Shown here piece by piece: positions 60,691 through 64,000 of a stretch of DNA of 64,000 nt (position 1 is its first letter; each line of letters begins with the position of its first letter). The notes under the pieces were generated by a model, which worked only from the letters and a program-made list of their open reading frames with translations, ran no database searches and was not told the DNA's origin. Source of the DNA: Coriolopsis trogii (lineage: Eukaryota > Basidiomycota > Agaricomycetes > Polyporales > Polyporaceae); NCBI GenBank assembly GCA_020543525.1, contig JAHYIO010000023.1, positions 1,612,001-1,676,000 on the forward strand, read 5' to 3'. The translations under genes were made by a program, and so were the position numbers.

Positions 60691-62140
60691 ATGTCGGGCT
60701 CGCGCACACGAAAGTTTAGCTCGGAGGAAAAGGAGCAGCTGCTCGCGAACCTCGACCTTGAAGGTCAGTGACCACTCCTCCCGCCCACATCGACAGGCAA
60801 TGACGCCCACTTTCTGTCGCCCCTTCGTGGACCGTAGTCGCGCATCAGACGCGACAATTCGAGGAATACCTGATGGATGCACTGGAGAACTTCAAGCGAC
60901 ACCAGGAGAGCCTCATCTTGCGCATGCCGCGCATCGTACGCAACGTCACCATGCGGGAGTTCGCCAAGTACAAGGGAAACATACAAGCGGCCGTCAAGGG
61001 CCTCAGTCGTGACTTGCTCGGCCAGGAGGATGCAACGATTGACTTTGGGACACGCAAGCGGAAGTGGGTGGAGAGCCAGGCGGAGGAGGAGAGCAAGCAT
61101 GCGAAGGCGGCGCTGGAAGCAGAGTCCTCAAGAGCTTTCAAAAATGGTATGGTGGTTACGAATGTGCTTGCCGGTATGTGCTGACAACCCTGCAGCTCGT
61201 ATGGTGGCTGCGACACCAAAGAAGAAACCTGTACCTCCCGTTGCGCCTTCGACAGGGAAGTCGCGTTTACCCATCACGAAGACCCCAGCGAAGGTGCGTA
61301 ATCAGCGTCATAATGTTCATGTAGGTAGTCTTAATCAAGACCGTGTAGTCACGGAACATGCCACGGATACCGTCTGGAGCAATATCTCCAAGTCCCCAGA
61401 AAGGGGCAGCCAAACCTATGACATTCTCCCGTACACCCTCCCGCTTCACCTCTCCCACCAAACCGTCATCATCCCAGCCCTTCCATCCACCAGGAGCACG
61501 TCCGCCAGCTTCCCGCGTACCATCTTCATCTACGTTCAACCCCGTCTTGCCATCGGAGACTAACCATCCTCGATGGCCTCGCAAGAACGAGCATATGCTC
61601 AGCGTCAACGGGTCACCTTTGGCTAATCCATATCAGCTCGATCTGAAGAACTGGTTCAAGGCGGTAGCAGAGAACGACCCAGATGCACCAGACACCGATG
61701 GGTTCAGACTTGGATCGGGCATGGCAGCTGGGCCAGCAAAGACACTAAAGAAGCAGCGGAGCATCATCGTCCGCTCGGCGTCGTCGTCATCCAATCTTCA
61801 TGCTTCTGGGTCATTTGGAGGCCATTCGCGGTCAACATCCCGAGCGAGCACTTTGGTCTCATCACAATCCCCGACAGAGTCTTCGTTCCCTCGGAAAGAG
61901 AGTGCCACCGTGAGCGAGCGAGCACCTTCCTCCCTGGATGACCCGTTCCTTGCGCCATCGTTCTCCGCGCTCGTATCGGTGCAGACAAGAGATGGGCACG
62001 TACTCGAGTTCAACCCATTACAGACATCACCGGAGGAACTCGACGCGCTAGAGGGTATCACGGACAGTGCGAAAAAGCAAGCAAAGGAAGACATGGCACG
62101 GTTGATTCAGGTTGCGGTGGAACGATGGAAGCTAAGCTAG
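60691..62140 (+). CDS. Borealin-like chromosomal passenger complex subunit
   Basis: Four exons: 60691-60763, 60838-61146, 61196-61293, 61349-62140, giving 423 residues. The N-terminal 100 residues form a predicted helical segment (FEEYLMDALENFKRH, MPRIVRNVTMREFAKYKG) like the N-terminal helix of Borealin/Nbl1, which binds INCENP and Survivin to place Aurora kinase at centromeres. The middle is Ser/Pro-rich and basic, with many SP/TP sites that could be mitotic phosphosites. The C-terminal 60 residues (LVSVQTRDGHVLEFNPLQTSPEEL) may correspond to the small Borealin C-terminal dimer domain. It converges on POP1, 195 bases between stops. Confidence 0.82.
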
Positions 62141-62335
62141 CTTACTTGGTCTGTAGCGTACCTTCATTCCCCCTGAGGACTCGAGGTTATTTGCGAGCTG
62201 CTCAGCATCGCTACATTGACATCCTCCTTCGCATTCATTCCGGACATGAGCACATTTGTAGAGTTTCGGTCACATAGTGTATCTATACAAGAGCGCTAAG
62301 CATTGCGATGCTCGTTTACCCCTTGCACACGCATT

Positions 62336-64000
62336 TCAGTGCAGCAACTCCACAAGGGCTGCCCGACAGATGGTTTCGTCCCGATTCCGCAGCTTGACGA
62401 AGAGCTTGGGATTACTATGCAACCTAGACATATCTATGAGAATATAAGTACAAACTGCGTCGAGAATTTGCGTACCTGTCAGCTTGCTTCATGAGTTCTA
62501 GATACTGCAGAAAAGGGACGGCACCGACAGCGTGTCCTTCCCCAAGTGAGAGCGAGAAGCTGCCAGTCGTCACATACCCGATGATGGCATCGGGGGACGG
62601 CGTGACCTGCGAGAGCTGGCGCATATATGTCACTCGTCGGCATCTCGTTGCACGCCGGCGCACTACGACCACGTACCTCGGTCTCATCAGGTCCGCCCTC
62701 GACGAGATGGAACCCCTTCTTCCTCTTCGCCTCCGCTTGCATCCACAAACGCGCCTCTTCGTCCTCCACGCGATAGATCACGGCAAGATCGTCCGGACAC
62801 CCACGCCCGCACAAGCTGATGCTGACCTGGACAAGAGCACCCCGCATGAAGTCTTCAGCACACGAGCTTGCTTTCAGCGGACCGAGCTTGCGCTTCGCCC
62901 GCGTCCGGTTGACATGCTCGAGCAGCCCCGCTGCAGGATCGAGCACAGAACGAACGTCCTTGACAATCGCTGGAACATCTGGTCCACGCAGGAGCCACTG
63001 CTCCACTGCCTTCGTGCCCGTCGCGTCAATGGTCACAACAGGCGCAGGGGCGGTAGCGTCGACTGCCACCGCCTCCCGCTGCGTGTCCACAAAGTCCTCG
63101 AGCTCCTGCGGCTCCGGGGCTTCCTCGATCCCGAGGACGACGCCCCAGTCCGGGCGCCACGGGCTCCGCGTCCCGAGCTTGTCGTAGTTCGACCGCTTCG
63201 CGGGCGGCTTGCGCCCCCATGTTTCCCGCTCCTCGTCCGCTCTATCTTCGGCGTATGCGTCGTATGCATCCGTGCTGGGGAAATCGCGCGGGAAATACGC
63301 ACAGCCGGCTTCGAAGCTTTGGGTTTGACGTTCGCGCTGGCCGCCGACGCGAGTGCCTGTATAGGTAAGGGACGAGAAGAAGGGCATGCCCCACCCTTGC
63401 GGGACGATGAGTGTCCAGCCGTGCAGAGCAGTCGTTGTGGCGAGGCGCGGCGAGGTGTTATCTTGGGAGAGTGCAGCGTTCTCGACGGAGCGTTGGATAA
63501 GGAGGATCGGTATCCGGTCGTCGTTTCGTTCGGACTTCAAAGGTGTGCCTGGAACAAGGTTCTGTCGAGAGCATTGTTAGGACCAGGGCAGAAAGTGAGA
63601 ATGGCTTCCTTGGATGCTTACATTTGAGCGGCGCTGGTCGAGGTCTTTCTTCTTATAGCGGGGCTTGCGCAACGCCAGCCTGGTGTCCTCGTCCCATATT
63701 GCACTTTGAGCCATCCCAGCAGACGGGAAGACCGTGGAGACGGGTGAGACCGTCGTTCCGTGCTCGATGTTTAGCTTGGCATTCTTTGGAGGGAAGCTGG
63801 GAGCTATCAGCATGATTTGGTAACAAGAGCGCACTGCTGAACGAACCTTAGCCTTGGATCATGGACCGTTAATCCGATAACCATGCCTCTCGGGACAGAA
63901 CCGGCAGACTGCAAGCGGTTCAGCGAGTCCCAGAACTGTCCAAGGAGGTCACATAACATATACGGAATTTAAGTCATATGCCAGAGCTACCTTCTTGAAG
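62336..64000 (-). CDS. POP1: RNase P/MRP protein subunit Pop1, 3' part
   Basis: Partial gene; the N-terminal exons lie beyond the right edge. Exons in transcript order: the end of one at 64000-63991, then 63935-63847, 63796-63622, 63561-62677, 62606-62476, 62423-62336. Pop1 is the largest protein of RNase P and RNase MRP, needed for tRNA 5' and rRNA processing. Visible are RGMVIGLTVHDPRL, FPPKNAKL, YKKKDLDQRR and LVPGTPLK; the POPLD-domain core GWTLIVPQGWGMPFFSSLTY; and the C-terminal GYVTTGSFSLSLGEGHAVG with a final LFVKLRNRDETICRAALVEL. A long plus-strand open frame across the main exon is only its antisense shadow. All visible joins keep phase. Confidence 0.9.

Noticed and set aside
62491..63627. 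Plus-strand open frame of 378 codons
   Set aside because: It is exactly antisense to the main Pop1 exon, whose protein is clearly recognisable; GC-rich codons keep the opposite strand open.

Overview
This window looks like nuclear DNA of a filamentous basidiomycete, probably an Agaricomycete. Genes lie close together and are split by many short introns of about 45-80 bases, starting GT and ending AG. Protein families such as a DUF6534 seven-helix membrane protein, an F-box/beta-propeller protein and several TRI5-type terpene synthases point the same way. The window has no prokaryotic-style operons and no CRISPR array, and I recognised no tRNA or rRNA gene. Exon coordinates are hand-made from splice consensus, reading phase and family knowledge, without RNA data or database searches.

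Layout. Positions 1-4712 hold a possible unrecognised gene tail, an SH3 protein of Bud14/Tea4 type and the mitochondrial phosphate carrier MIR1. A gene-poor stretch of about 2.2 kb follows. Positions 6884-20153 are the accessory part of the window. It has three tandem TRI5-family terpene cyclase genes (A, B, C), an SRPK-like protein kinase and a truncated, frameshifted fourth cyclase copy. A complete Ty1/copia retrotransposon with identical 220-base LTRs and a 5-base target duplication sits between copies A and B.

From 20712 onward the window is mostly conserved housekeeping genes. They are a Ras GEF with an SH3 domain, a nickel/cobalt transporter, a Ctk2-type cyclin, the GPI transamidase subunit PIG-U/Gab1, the DUF6534 protein, the eIF2 assembly factor Cdc123, a secreted DNase-I-fold nuclease, a single-pass surface protein and a DUF952 protein. 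After these come a mitochondrial NAD-type carrier, a DUF427 protein, the sterol enzyme ERG26, an F-box/beta-propeller protein, the mitochondrial Rho GTPase GEM1, a VWA-domain protein, a G-patch protein, a Borealin-like chromosomal passenger subunit and the 3' part of POP1 (RNase P/MRP), which runs off the right edge.

No pathway links most neighbours. The terpene cyclase array is the one real gene family cluster. All three intact copies share one gene structure, including an exon of only six bases that carries the central aspartate codon of the NSE metal-binding motif. That conserved micro-exon, the fresh copia insertion and its primer site (which matches the anticodon region of initiator tRNA rather than a tRNA 3' end) are the most notable observations.
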